Notes: generated by a model from the sequence alone, not told the origin. A stretch of DNA of 64,000 nucleotides from Terriglobales bacterium (GCA_025936825.1 JAICSO010000002.1:1-64000); one strand, 5' to 3'; shown: positions 51,940 through 60,955, counted from the stretch's first letter. Made by a program: numbers and translations.

Positions 51940-54234
51940 TGCGGTTGGTTCCGGATTCTTATTTTCGATAACAGAATTCAAGGTATTCGAGTACCGCCCC
52001 AGCGTCCCCGAAGTAAACAGATTGTTATTTGCCGGAGCGATCAGTGATGGGTCCTGTGTTGCCCCCGGCCCCATCTGCTCGATCGCAGTGTGCTGGTCGT
52101 TGCCTGCAGCCAGCTCAATACGCGAAACATCGTATCCAGGCACCAGCCGCTGGATTTCGTCGAGCGTCGCCATCGGATCAAACGGATTCATCTTCGGCTC
52201 AAGCCCATGCGCTTCCAGCCACACACTGTGCTGATCAGCTTCACCCGACTGCGCCCCGCGAGATTGTCCCATGTCGGACCGCGTGCCATGTCCAAAGGGA
52301 ACCAGTTTGTGAACATCAAATCCCATCGCATCGGCGATGCGGACGATCATCTCGAAATCCGGCTTCGTGGTCGTGACCTCTCCCGCCTTCTTGACGATCT
52401 GAATATCACCGCAGGTATTCGTGAATGTTCCCGACTTCTCATATGCATTCGCCGCGGGAAGCACTACGTCTGCCAGCGTGGCGGTCTCGGTCAGAAACAT
52501 GTCCTGGACCACCAGAAAAGTATTCTTCAGTGCCGAGGGTTCGACACCGAGGCGCCCGACCGGATTCGCGCCCACAACGTAGAGGCCTTTTAGCGATCCG
52601 GATTTCGCTGCATCAAGCATCTGCGGAATCGCCATGCCGGGCTGCGCAGGAAGTGTTCCCCACTCCTTGACCTTGCTCGCGTCGGAAACGGGGAAGTATC
52701 CGGGAAGCAGATCCGGGTAGACACCCATGTCGGCCGCGCCACGCGAGTTCGCGTAATCGGCAAGACAAATGAGCTTGGCTCCGGGTACGATTGCAGCAAA
52801 CTTAGCCAGCGCCTGAACGGCTGAGCCGGTCACTTCGGAACCGAAGACGATAATGAGACCCTGTTCACTGCGAAGCTTTTCCGCGAGAGCTCCCATTCCC
52901 GACGAAACGAACTCGTTGTACTTTCCGGGAGCAACTTGCGCCACCTGTACAGCCTGACGCCGCAGTTTGATATCGCTGTCGTTAACGATATACAGCCGCG
53001 CCTTGTTCAGGCGAACGTTGTTGCGAATCTGCCACGCCAGCAGCGGATGCTGGTTCGTCGGATCATTGCCGATCAGCAGAATCGCAGGCGCACTCGCCAC
53101 ATCGCACATGCTGGCGGTCAAATTCGCTTTCCCGTGAAGTGCGGAAGCGAACGCAGGAAGGTCGGCTGTGCGGTGATGGTCAATATTGTTCGTCCCCAGC
53201 ACCACGCGCGCGAACTTCTGCAGCAGGTAATTCTCTTCGTTGGTCGTGCGAGTGGAACCGATCACGCCAATCGCCTTGCCACCGTCGCGATCGCGAATTT
53301 CCTTGAACTTCTTTCCGACGAGTTCGAAGGCTTCTTCCCACGTCGCTGGAACCACGCGCCCGCCCTTTTTTACCAGCGGCTGCGTCAGCCGGTCTTCGTG
53401 CTTGACGAAGTCGAATGCGTAACGTCCCTTGATGCAGAGGAAGTCGCCATTAATGCCACTCTTGTCGCGATTATCTCCGCGAACGATTTCCATGCCGGTA
53501 TCCGAGCGCCGCACCCCCAAAGTCGTCTTGCAGCCGTCACCGCAGTGGGTGCAGGTCGTTCCGACGTGCTTCATCTCCCACGGACGCGTCTTGTAGCGAT
53601 ATGCACCAGAAGTCAGCGCGCCGACAGGACATATGTCGATACACATGCCGCACTCTTCGCATTCGAGGTGATCGCCGAAATTCGGGACAATGGTCGAACT
53701 TGATCCGCGATTATCCACGCCTAGGGCCCAGACATCCATCCCCTCGCCACAAGCGCGAACGCAGCGGTAGCAGAGAATGCAGCGCGGACGATCGAAGTAA
53801 ACCACCGGCGACCATTGCTGCTCGTCGCGATGGTTCTTGATGTCGATGAATTTCGACTCGGCGGCGCCGTACGAGAACGTCATGTCCTGAAGTTCGCACT
53901 CACCGCCTGCATCGCACACCGGGCAGTCCAGCGGATGGTTCCCGAGCAGCAACTCGACCATGCTCTTGCGCGCCTGACGGATCTCGTCACTGTCGGTTGT
54001 GACCACCATGCCTTCGGTAATTCCGGTCGTGCAGGCGGTCTGCAGCTTAGGCATCTTCTCAACGCGCACCAGGCACATGCGGCACGCGCCCTGCAGCGAG
54101 AGGTTCGGGTAGTAACAGAACGACGGCACTTCAATGCCGACCGTCTTGCACGCCTCAATCAGCAGCGTGCCCGCCGGCGCCGAGACGGCTTTACCGTCGA
54201 CGGTGATGTTTACGAGTTTGGGTGCGTCAGCCAT
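51925..54234 (-). CDS. nuoG: NADH-quinone oxidoreductase subunit G
   Basis: A 769-residue iron-sulfur subunit of the peripheral arm. N-terminal 2Fe-2S ligands are in PSFCYYPNLSLQGACRMC; the His-ligated N5 cluster in HPLDCPVCDAGGEC; two further 4Fe-4S motifs in CILCYRCVRACGEG and CEECGMCIDICPVGAL. CTHCGDGC with LCIKGR supplies the four Cys of the distant N7 cluster, found only in some bacteria. A molybdopterin-oxidoreductase-like region follows. The ATG has only a weak site (GCTGGATTTC). Confidence 0.95.
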   Translation of the reverse strand: MADAPKLVNITVDGKAVSAPAGTLLIEACKTVGIEVPSFCYYPNLSLQGACRMCLVRVEKMPKLQTACTTGITEGMVVTTDSDEIRQARKSMVELLLGNHPLDCPVCDAGGECELQDMTFSYGAAESKFIDIKNHRDEQQWSPVVYFDRPRCILCYRCVRACGEGMDVWALGVDNRGSSSTIVPNFGDHLECEECGMCIDICPVGALTSGAYRYKTRPWEMKHVGTTCTHCGDGCKTTLGVRRSDTGMEIVRGDNRDKSGINGDFLCIKGRYAFDFVKHEDRLTQPLVKKGGRVVPATWEEAFELVGKKFKEIRDRDGGKAIGVIGSTRTTNEENYLLQKFARVVLGTNNIDHHRTADLPAFASALHGKANLTASMCDVASAPAILLIGNDPTNQHPLLAWQIRNNVRLNKARLYIVNDSDIKLRRQAVQVAQVAPGKYNEFVSSGMGALAEKLRSEQGLIIVFGSEVTGSAVQALAKFAAIVPGAKLICLADYANSRGAADMGVYPDLLPGYFPVSDASKVKEWGTLPAQPGMAIPQMLDAAKSGSLKGLYVVGANPVGRLGVEPSALKNTFLVVQDMFLTETATLADVVLPAANAYEKSGTFTNTCGDIQIVKKAGEVTTTKPDFEMIVRIADAMGFDVHKLVPFGHGTRSDMGQSRGAQSGEADQHSVWLEAHGLEPKMNPFDPMATLDEIQRLVPGYDVSRIELAAGNDQHTAIEQMGPGATQDPSLIAPANNNLFTSGTLGRYSNTLNSVIENKNPEPTAVASD

Positions 54235-54244
54235 GAAATCCAGC

Positions 54245-54316
54245 GATTAGCTCTTAGCCGTTAGCTCTTTGCCAAACCTGATTTGGTTCAGCTAAAAGCT
54301 AAGAGCTAAAAGCTCG
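54245..54316. repeat. TTAGCTCTTAGC-word inverted repeat between nuoF and nuoG
   Basis: The left arm (54245-54273) GATTAGCTCTTAGCCG and TTAGCTCTTTGCC; the right arm (54284-54316) GCTAAAAGCTAAGAGC and TAAAAGCTCGC. Same words as between phoB and phoR. The nuoF stop directly abuts it. Confidence 0.75.
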
Positions 54317-55636
54317 CTATGCAAATACCGGCAGCCTCTCTACCGTCCCCGCCTTTTCGAACGGGCACGGTCGGCCTTCCAAATGATCCTCGAACTCTTT
54401 CCTAAACTTCTTCACAATCGAAATCGTCGGCAGCGCGGCCGCATCGCCAAGCGGACAGAACGTACGTCCCAGCATGTTCTCCGACAGGTACTGAATGTTA
54501 TCGATGTCCTTCTTGATGCCGCCGCCCTGGTGAAACCGAATCAGCGTCTTCTTTAACCAGTCCGTACCCTCGCGGCAGGGGATGCACCATCCGCAACTTT
54601 CGTGCTGATAGAACTTCATGATTCGCAGCGCGAACTTCACCATGCAGGTGCTGTCATCGACCACGACCAGTCCACCCGATCCGAGCATGCTGCCAATCTT
54701 CATCAGCGAATCGAAGTCCATCGGGACATCGATCTCGCTCTCCGTCAGGAGGGGGCAACTTGACCCGCCCGGAACGACCGCCTTCAGCTTGCGTCCGTTC
54801 GGAATGCCGCCGCCGACGTCATAAATCATCTTCTTCAGGTTGTAACCCATCGGCAGTTCGTACACTCCGGGCTTGTTCAGATGTCCGTTCAAGCAGAACA
54901 GCCGCGTGCCGCCGTTCTTCGGTGTGCCCAGGTTCGCGAACCACTCCGCGCCGCCAAGAATAATGTGAGGCACGCTTGCCAGCGTCTCGGCGTTGTTGAT
55001 GACCGTCGGCCCGCCCCACAATCCCACCACGGCGGGGAAGGGAGGCCGAATTCGCGGAACGCCGCGCTTCCCTTCGAGCGATTCCATCAGCGCGGATTCT
55101 TCGCCGACTTCATACGCACCGGCGCCGCCGTGCCAATAGACTTCGAAATCGCGCCCGCTACCGAAGATATTCTTTCCGAGAAAGCCTTTGGCGTACGCGT
55201 CGGCAATGGCTTTCTGCATGATCTCCGACAAGTAGCGGTACTCGCCGCGGATGTAGATGTAGCCAGACGCCGCGCCCACCGCGAGGCCGGCGATCATTAC
55301 GCCTTCGATCACTGCATGCGGATCATGTTCGAAGATTAGCCGGTCCTTGCACGTGCCCGGCTCGCTCTCGTCGCCGTTGCACAGAATGTATTTCGGCTTC
55401 GCGGAAGTCTTAGGTACGAACGACCACTTCAATCCGGTGTTGAACCCCGCGCCGCCGCGCCCACGCAGGCCAGAATTCTTCACTTCATTAATGATGGCGT
55501 CCTGCTGCATCCCAAGCGCCTTCTGCACGGCTTTGTAGCCGTCGAGCGCGAGGTAGCGGTCGATGCTCGTCGCGCCTTGTCCAAAGCGCTTCGAAACTAC
55601 GCGTACCTCATCGGGATGGGAAACCAAGTCAGCCAT
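54317..55636 (-). CDS. nuoF: NADH-quinone oxidoreductase subunit F
   Basis: A 439-residue FMN- and NADH-binding subunit. GRGGAGFNTGLKW is the NADH/FMN loop, YICNGDESEPGTCKDR-like (here LCNGDESEPGTCKDR) lies at FMN, and the N3 4Fe-4S cluster ligands are in ESCGWCIPCREGT and FCPLGDAA. It receives hydride from NADH at the tip of the peripheral arm. Confidence 0.96.
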   Translation of the reverse strand: MADLVSHPDEVRVVSKRFGQGATSIDRYLALDGYKAVQKALGMQQDAIINEVKNSGLRGRGGAGFNTGLKWSFVPKTSAKPKYILCNGDESEPGTCKDRLIFEHDPHAVIEGVMIAGLAVGAASGYIYIRGEYRYLSEIMQKAIADAYAKGFLGKNIFGSGRDFEVYWHGGAGAYEVGEESALMESLEGKRGVPRIRPPFPAVVGLWGGPTVINNAETLASVPHIILGGAEWFANLGTPKNGGTRLFCLNGHLNKPGVYELPMGYNLKKMIYDVGGGIPNGRKLKAVVPGGSSCPLLTESEIDVPMDFDSLMKIGSMLGSGGLVVVDDSTCMVKFALRIMKFYQHESCGWCIPCREGTDWLKKTLIRFHQGGGIKKDIDNIQYLSENMLGRTFCPLGDAAALPTISIVKKFRKEFEDHLEGRPCPFEKAGTVERLPVFA

Positions 55637-55638
55637 TC

Positions 55639-55719
55639 GATTGATGATTGAAGATTTCAGATTGCAGATTGTCTAACGTGTTTTCAATCTTCAATCTGAA
55701 ATCATCAATCTGAAATCTA
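55639..55719. repeat. ATTTCAGATTGCAGATTG-word inverted repeat between nuoE and nuoF
   Basis: The left arm (55639-55670) ATTGATGATTGAAGATTTC and AGATTGC; the right arm (55684-55719) CAATCTTCAATCTGAAATC and ATCAATCTGAAATC. The nuoE stop lies inside the right arm. This word family is A+T-rich, unlike the others. Confidence 0.75.
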
Positions 55720-56199
55720 TTGCGTTCCCTTCTTCTTGTACTCGTCCAGAACCTTGTCCAACTTTTCCGTCGTCAGGTTTTCGTGAAAGTCGTAATTCAC
55801 CTGGATCGCCGGCGCCCAGCTGCACGCGCCGATGCACTCCACCTCTTCGAGCGAGAACATGCCATCGGGAGTTGTGCCCTTATGTCCGACCCCGAGCTTT
55901 TTCTCGCAATGGTCCATCAACTCTTCGCCGCCGCGCAGCAGGCACGCAATATTGGTGCAAACCTGCACGTTGAATTTTCCGCGCGGCTTGGTGGTCAGCA
56001 TCGAGTAATAGCTGATCACGTTGCGCACGTCGAGTTCCGTCAATTCGAGCCTGCCCGCAATTTCGGAGATCACCTCATCCGACAGGAATCCAACTTCATC
56101 CTGCGCGAAAAGCAACGTAGGCACGAGCACAGATCGCTTTGTCGGATAGTGCGTCACCATCTCGGCGAGCCGCGCTTCGAATTGATCGGAGAACTTCAC
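55717..56199 (-). CDS. nuoE: NADH-quinone oxidoreductase subunit E
   Basis: A 160-residue thioredoxin-fold subunit carrying the 2Fe-2S cluster N1a. Its four ligands are in VCTNIACLLRG (C-x4-C) and ECIGACSWAP (C-x3-C). The N-terminal helices (KRSVLVPTLLFAQDEVGFL) are typical. GTG start at 56199 with a purine-rich site (GAAGAGAAGAACTG). Confidence 0.95.
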   Translation of the reverse strand: MKFSDQFEARLAEMVTHYPTKRSVLVPTLLFAQDEVGFLSDEVISEIAGRLELTELDVRNVISYYSMLTTKPRGKFNVQVCTNIACLLRGGEELMDHCEKKLGVGHKGTTPDGMFSLEEVECIGACSWAPAIQVNYDFHENLTTEKLDKVLDEYKKKGTQ

Positions 56200-56219
56200 C
56201 AGTTCTTCTCTTCTTTACG

Positions 56220-56425
56220 TAATGTCATTCCGAACCGCTTCAGCGGTGAGGAACTGTTTTCTGCCGTCCCTACGGGACTCCGTCTTTCTGTACCGTTTTC
56301 CCAGGACTTACGTCCTGGGCTAAGCTGGGCCGCCCCTTTCGGGGCTGCTCAAAGTAATCTCAGAATCTCGCTGACGACCGAGAGCCGACGACCGACGACA
56401 AATCCCGATTACCGATTACAAAATC
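56220..56425. repeat. Compound repeat in the nuoD-nuoE spacer, with composite hairpin copy 3
   Basis: Three elements lie in a row. GTCATTCCGAACCGCTTCAG belongs to the CGTCATCCCGAA type. 56262-56346 is an inverted copy of the composite element (CCGTCCCTACGGGACTC, CCCAGGACTTACGTCCTGGG, CGCCCCTTTCGGGGCTG), the best preserved of the three. 56373-56420 carries CGACCGAGAGCCGACGACCG and CCGATTACCGATTAC words. No gene fits. Confidence 0.7.
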
Positions 56426-57631
56426 TTACCGATCGATCTCCCCTAGCACGATATCAATGCTTCCGATCGCCGCCACCACGTCCGCGATCAGCCGTCCCTC
56501 GCACATCGTCGGCAGCGTCTGCATATTCGCCAGGCACGCCGAGCGCATGTGCACGCGATACGGCTTCGACGATCCGTCGCTGACCACGTAGTATCCCATC
56601 TCTCCGCGCGGCGACTCGATCGCCTGATAAACCTCGCCCTCAGGCACCTGGAAGCCTTCCGTGATGATCTTGAAGTGGTAGATGAGCGACTCCATCTCCG
56701 TCTTCATCTTCTCGCGGTCGGGCAGCACCACTTTTGGCGCGTTTGCTTTCACCGGACCTGATGGCAGTCCATCGAGCGCCTGCTTCACCATGCCGATAGA
56801 CTCGCGCAATTCCGCAACCCGGCACATGTAGCGATCGAAGACATCGCCATTTTTCCCGAGCGGCACTTTGAACTTGAAGTTTTCGTATCCCGTGTAGGGA
56901 GCATCGCGCCGCAAGTCAATATCCACGCCGCTACCACGCAGAGTCGGCCCACTCGCGCCGAGCGCAATCGCGTCTTCCGCGGAAATTTTTGCCACACCCT
57001 GAGTGCGCATTTTCCAGATCGGATTCCCGGTCAGGAGCCCCTCATATTCATCCACGCGGGAAGGGAACTTGTCGGCGAACTTCCGCAGCCGATCAAAGAA
57101 TCCCAGCGGCGGCTCCAGCGCAATTCCGCCGATGCGAAAATACGATGTCATCATGCGCTGCCCGCTGATCGCCTCGAACAGCCGCAAAATGTCTTCGCGC
57201 TCGCGGAAGCAATAGAGGAACACGGTCATCGCGCCGATGTCCATGGCGTGCGTGCCCAGCCACACCAGGTGCGAGTTGATTCGCGTCAACTCGTTCATCA
57301 TCACGCGAATCCACTGCGCGCGCGGCGGAATCTCCAAGCCCAGCAACTTCTCCACTGCCAGCACGTAGCAGAGATTGTTGGTCATCGGGCAGAGATAATC
57401 GATGCGGTCGGTGAGCGGCACCACCTGCTGGTAGAACTTCGCCTCGCAGGTCTTCTCGATACCGGTGTGCAGGAAGCCGATATCCGGCATCATGCGCACG
57501 ACGGTCTCGCCATCAATCTCCAGCAACACGCGCAACACCCCGTGCGTGGACGGGTGCTGCGGCCCCATGTTCAGGATCATGGTCTTGTCCTGACCGGGCT
57601 CAAGCACTGGAGTTGGGGTTAAGTGCGCCAT
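56426..57631 (-). CDS. nuoD: NADH-quinone oxidoreductase subunit D
   Basis: A 401-residue hydrogenase-like subunit that forms the quinone site. Conserved: MGPQHPSTHGVLR with the His of the quinone pocket, DIGFLHTGIEK, YLCPMTNNLCYVLAVEKL, and a C-terminal VLGEIDR as the family end. It normally packs against NuoB, which is not encoded here. Confidence 0.96.
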   Translation of the reverse strand: MAHLTPTPVLEPGQDKTMILNMGPQHPSTHGVLRVLLEIDGETVVRMMPDIGFLHTGIEKTCEAKFYQQVVPLTDRIDYLCPMTNNLCYVLAVEKLLGLEIPPRAQWIRVMMNELTRINSHLVWLGTHAMDIGAMTVFLYCFREREDILRLFEAISGQRMMTSYFRIGGIALEPPLGFFDRLRKFADKFPSRVDEYEGLLTGNPIWKMRTQGVAKISAEDAIALGASGPTLRGSGVDIDLRRDAPYTGYENFKFKVPLGKNGDVFDRYMCRVAELRESIGMVKQALDGLPSGPVKANAPKVVLPDREKMKTEMESLIYHFKIITEGFQVPEGEVYQAIESPRGEMGYYVVSDGSSKPYRVHMRSACLANMQTLPTMCEGRLIADVVAAIGSIDIVLGEIDR

Positions 57632-57639
57632 TTAACTTT

Positions 57640-57680
57640 GCTTTTCTTCTTTGCGTCCTCTGCGATCTTTGCGGTTACAG
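57640..57680. repeat. CGCAAAG/CGCAGAGG word repeat between nuoC and nuoD
   Basis: On the minus strand CGCAAAGATCGCAGAGG and ACGCAAAGAAGAAAAGC words fill the spacer just before the nuoD start. They are related to the words at the Reg_prop 3' end (12914-12995). Confidence 0.55.
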
Positions 57681-57694
57681 CTTTTTGCCGGCAA

Positions 57695-58192
57695 TCACCG
57701 GTAGCCTTCGACCGGATAGTCTTTTCTCAGCGGGTGCCCTTCCCAGTTCTCCGGCATCAGCAAACGCCGCAAATAAGGATGCCCATTAAATCGAATTCCA
57801 AAAAGATCGAAAACTTCGCGTTCAAAATAATTCGCGCCCGGCCAAACCGACGTCACCGATTCCAGCGCCGGCGCGTCGCCATTCAGCTTCACCTTCAGCC
57901 GCACGCGTTCTTTTTTCGGGATAGAAAAGAGGTGATAAACCACATGGAACCGCGGTTCGGACGGATACCAATCAACGCAGGTCACGTCAGACAGGTAGTT
58001 GAACGGGCAATTCGAATCGTCTCGCAGCAGGGCACAAGCTTCGCGTATCGCCGAGCGCTCGACGTAGATCGTCATCTCGTCGCGATCGAAGTTCACACCT
58101 TCCACTGCTTTGGGATTCCACGCCAGCAGCCGCGCGACGGCTGGATGTCCCTTCAATTGCTCGAGGTCGGTGACCGCGGGAGCGAGCGCCAC
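57695..58192 (-). CDS. nuoC: NADH-quinone oxidoreductase subunit C
   Basis: A 165-residue peripheral subunit. The family signature is near VWPGANYFEREVFDLFGIRF, and LRRLLMPENWEGHPLRKDYP is the typical end. It is separate from NuoD (no CD fusion). GTG start overlaps the nuoA stop by one base (TAGTG), exactly where nuoB would normally lie. Confidence 0.95.
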   Translation of the reverse strand: MALAPAVTDLEQLKGHPAVARLLAWNPKAVEGVNFDRDEMTIYVERSAIREACALLRDDSNCPFNYLSDVTCVDWYPSEPRFHVVYHLFSIPKKERVRLKVKLNGDAPALESVTSVWPGANYFEREVFDLFGIRFNGHPYLRRLLMPENWEGHPLRKDYPVEGYR

Positions 58193-58641
58193 TAGCTGTC
58201 CCCCCCGGTGCGGGCGGCCTTTGCAGTGCTCAGGCGCTTGACCTCAGAAGAAACGGTCAGTCCCCAATCCAGCACGCCCTTCTTCCATATATAGAAGAAG
58301 CCCACCAGCACAATCGCGATATACACGAACATCTCTGAGATCGCGAAGACGCCCTGACCCATCGCTTTCAGGTCTTTCAGAATGACGGCCCACGGATACA
58401 GGAACACAGCTTCGACGTCGAACAGGATGAACAGCATCGCCACCAGGTAGAACTTTACGGAGAAGCGCTCGCGGGCGTCCCCCACCGGCGTCATGCCGCA
58501 TTCATAAGGAGAGAGTTTCGCCCGTGTCGGCCGACGATAGCCAATAATCCACGAAAGCAGAACCATCCCGGTCGCCAAAGCACCAGCAATCAGGAAATGG
58601 ATCAGCAACGGCAGGTATCGTGCGAAATAGTTGTCGGGCAT
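58192..58641 (-). CDS. nuoA: NADH-quinone oxidoreductase subunit A
   Basis: A 149-residue three-helix subunit. SPYECGMTPVGDARERFSVK contains the conserved loop Cys close to the quinone chamber, followed by FDVEAVFLYPWA. The C-terminal tail (about residues 130-149) is longer and more polar than usual. First gene of the operon. Confidence 0.95.
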   Translation of the reverse strand: MPDNYFARYLPLLIHFLIAGALATGMVLLSWIIGYRRPTRAKLSPYECGMTPVGDARERFSVKFYLVAMLFILFDVEAVFLYPWAVILKDLKAMGQGVFAISEMFVYIAIVLVGFFYIWKKGVLDWGLTVSSEVKRLSTAKAARTGGDS

Positions 58642-58760
58642 CAGGAACTAGGATGAAATTCCACGAATCACTAAACGTTCTAGATTAGAGTTCAACGGAA
58701 GTAGTGTCAAGCGAAGGAAGGTTGTAAAACCTGTTCTCTGAATCGATTTTTCTCTTTACG

Positions 58761-58860
58761 TTTGCGTCACCCGACGTCCGCGTACTTACCAGCGGGCGAG
58801 TGCCTGCCCTGAACAATTGACGTCGAAGCGGGTGCGCGTCGAATGAGGATCTCGCGCGGA
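58761..58860. repeat. Degenerate GCGTCATCCCGAA-family element upstream of nuoA
   Basis: GCGTCACCCGACGTCCGCG, ACCAGCGGGCGAG and GAGGATCTCGCGCGG echo the arms at 35142-35260 in the same order but with poor pairing. Nothing else is visible in the spacer 58642-58896; a promoter for nuo should lie on the minus strand here, but I cannot point to a convincing one. Confidence 0.4.
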
Positions 58861-58896
58861 CTTTAGATCTCTGCTTTTATTCCAAGTGCCCCGTCG

Positions 58897-60207
58897 CTAC
58901 TGCAGCGCGTACAGATTGCCATCCATGCTTCCGAAATATACCTTCCCCTTATCCACGACAGGAGACGACACAATCGTGCCGATGCTCATGAATTTGTACA
59001 ACGCCAGGTACATGTCTTCGAAGTCTCCGAACACTGGGGCATACAGAACTTCCTGATTCAAGCTTCCATCCGCATTGAGGATCTTATTGGGATCTTTTTT
59101 GGCGGCCTCGGTTTGAAACTCCCAGGCCGATTTCCCCGTCTTCACGTTAACCGCGTAGAACCTTCCGTTGTGCGATCCGAAATAAGCTAGATCGCCCGCC
59201 AGCGCCGGCGACGAAAATGCGTACGCTTTCACATCGAAATTCCAGCGCAGGCGGCCGTTCTTCGCGTCCAGTGCCATGAACCGGGAACTGTCCGATGTGC
59301 CGACGTACACGACCCCGTCCCGCACCGCAGGCGTCCCAATCACCCACGACTTGCTCGTCGGATAATCCCATTTCTTTTTTCCGGTGGCCGCGTCAATTGC
59401 GTAAACGTGCGCATCACGGCAACCAACATAGACAACTCCATCCACCGCCGCCGGCGAGGATTGAAATCCCACCTGGTTGTGGATGGCCGGATCTTCTCCA
59501 GTCTTCAACGACCATTTCTCCAACCCGGTTTCAGCGTCAATCGCGTAGAAGTAGCTGTCCCAACTCCCTATATAAACGACGCCATTCACCACAGCGGGCG
59601 AAGCATGTACTACATCCTTGGTCGCGAACTTCCATATCAGTGTGCCGGTCTGTGCATCGGCGGCGTACACGTTCCCATCGCCGCTACCGAAGTACACTTT
59701 CCCATTCACGACAGTCGGCGAGGAGGTGAACAGGTCCCAGGCATCCGGCATGGTTTGCGCCGCCGAAGGATAGCCGTGCAGATTCTTGGCCTCGAACTTA
59801 CGCTCATATTCGGTCGGTAACGCCCATTTGATTTTTCCGGTCTTCGCGTCCAAAGCCCCGAGCGCGCCTACTGATGAAACGAAATATACAACTCCGTCAA
59901 GCACGGCCGGCGACGACGCAATCGGCATCTTCGATTTGTACTTCCATTTCTCCTTGCCCGTTTCCTGATCAATCGAGTACAGGTATCCATCCGTGCTTGC
60001 GATGTATACGACCCCGTCGGCCACTGATGGTGATGCGACGATTGCTCCGCCAGTATGAAAAGACCACTGAACGCCTCCAAACTGTGCCGGGCCGGGAGTC
60101 TCGTAGACGCCGGTGTGTGCCGGATTGCCATGAAACATGTTTTGAGCAACAGCAAACTGCGCACAAAGCAAAATTAAGATTCCGCGAAGGAACACCACGC
60201 CCTCCAA
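58897..60207 (-). CDS. Exported PQQ-like beta-propeller protein
   Basis: A 436-residue propeller with signal peptide ending FAVAQ (about residue 22). Tryptophan-docking repeats of the PQQ-dehydrogenase/BamB type recur about every 40 residues: GVVYIASTDGYLYSIDQETG, GKVYFGSGDGNVYAADAQTG, GVVYIGSWDSYFYAIDAETG, GVVYVGCRDAHVYAIDAATG, and so on. No PQQ-dehydrogenase catalytic residues or haem motif are seen, so a structural or binding role is more likely. The start is uncertain: TTG 60207 or a GTG at 60198/60195 near the TTGGAGGGC site. Confidence 0.85.
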   Translation of the reverse strand: MEGVVFLRGILILLCAQFAVAQNMFHGNPAHTGVYETPGPAQFGGVQWSFHTGGAIVASPSVADGVVYIASTDGYLYSIDQETGKEKWKYKSKMPIASSPAVLDGVVYFVSSVGALGALDAKTGKIKWALPTEYERKFEAKNLHGYPSAAQTMPDAWDLFTSSPTVVNGKVYFGSGDGNVYAADAQTGTLIWKFATKDVVHASPAVVNGVVYIGSWDSYFYAIDAETGLEKWSLKTGEDPAIHNQVGFQSSPAAVDGVVYVGCRDAHVYAIDAATGKKKWDYPTSKSWVIGTPAVRDGVVYVGTSDSSRFMALDAKNGRLRWNFDVKAYAFSSPALAGDLAYFGSHNGRFYAVNVKTGKSAWEFQTEAAKKDPNKILNADGSLNQEVLYAPVFGDFEDMYLALYKFMSIGTIVSSPVVDKGKVYFGSMDGNLYALQ

Positions 60208-60358
60208 AAATGCACCAGGAATTAGGTCAGCAGAGTTGTACCACTATGCGGCGGGATTGGTGAAGAAATCTCGAGCGAGGTGACCAGTTCATGGCAAAAC
60301 GCCGCGAACAGACCCGGAACGGACGCGAATTACAGTCGAATCGAGGAGGGGTAATGCC

Positions 60359-60955
60359 CTAGCGCAAGCGTCCAACCTTATCCACCGGCCAATAGCCGAA
60401 TACGGCTTTGCCATAAATGTAGCTCACGTCGACGGGCCCGAAGTCGCGGCTGTCATTGGAAAGGCTGCGGTGATCGCCTAACACGAAATACGAGTCCTGT
60501 GGAACCACAATCTCCGGATACGATCTTCCATCTTCGTACGCCATGGGAACGTAATCTTCCACCAGCAGTTTGCCGTTCACGAACACCCGTCCATCGGCAA
60601 TGCGAACATGGTCGCCGGCTACCCCAATCACGCGCTTGATGAAGCTCTTCTGCGGATCGCGCGGATACCGGAACACCACGATGTCACCGCGCTGAATCGG
60701 TTCGATGCGGTAGACAAACTTATTGATGAAGATGCGCTCCTGGTCGTCCAGCGAGGGCATCATGCTGGTGCCTTCAACCTTAACCGGCTGATAGAGGAAC
60801 ACGATGAAAAAGGCCGCGATAGCCAGCGAGATCACCAAGTCGCGCATCCACGCGGAAAAAAGATGACGAACTCGACCGCTACTCTTTGGCTTCTCTGGAG
60901 GGACTTCGGCCTGCGGTTGAGGAGTCAGCTGGGGAGCGTCGGGAACTGCGGCCAT
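60359..60955 (-). CDS. lepB: Signal peptidase I
   Basis: A 198-residue serine/lysine endopeptidase that removes signal peptides outside the inner membrane. One membrane segment (38-55) anchors it. Ser64 in EGTSMMPSL and Lys107 in KRVIGVAGDHV are the catalytic pair. The box E motif GDNRxxSxDSR reads GDHRSLSNDSR, with His replacing Asn. The N-terminal 30 residues are Pro/Gln-rich. Confidence 0.95.
   Translation of the reverse strand: MAAVPDAPQLTPQPQAEVPPEKPKSSGRVRHLFSAWMRDLVISLAIAAFFIVFLYQPVKVEGTSMMPSLDDQERIFINKFVYRIEPIQRGDIVVFRYPRDPQKSFIKRVIGVAGDHVRIADGRVFVNGKLLVEDYVPMAYEDGRSYPEIVVPQDSYFVLGDHRSLSNDSRDFGPVDVSYIYGKAVFGYWPVDKVGRLR

Noticed and set aside
50736-56425. Regular repeats that might be read as CRISPR or direct-repeat arrays
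   Set aside because: The words vary, are in inverted arms and have no evenly spaced unique spacers; no cas gene is present.
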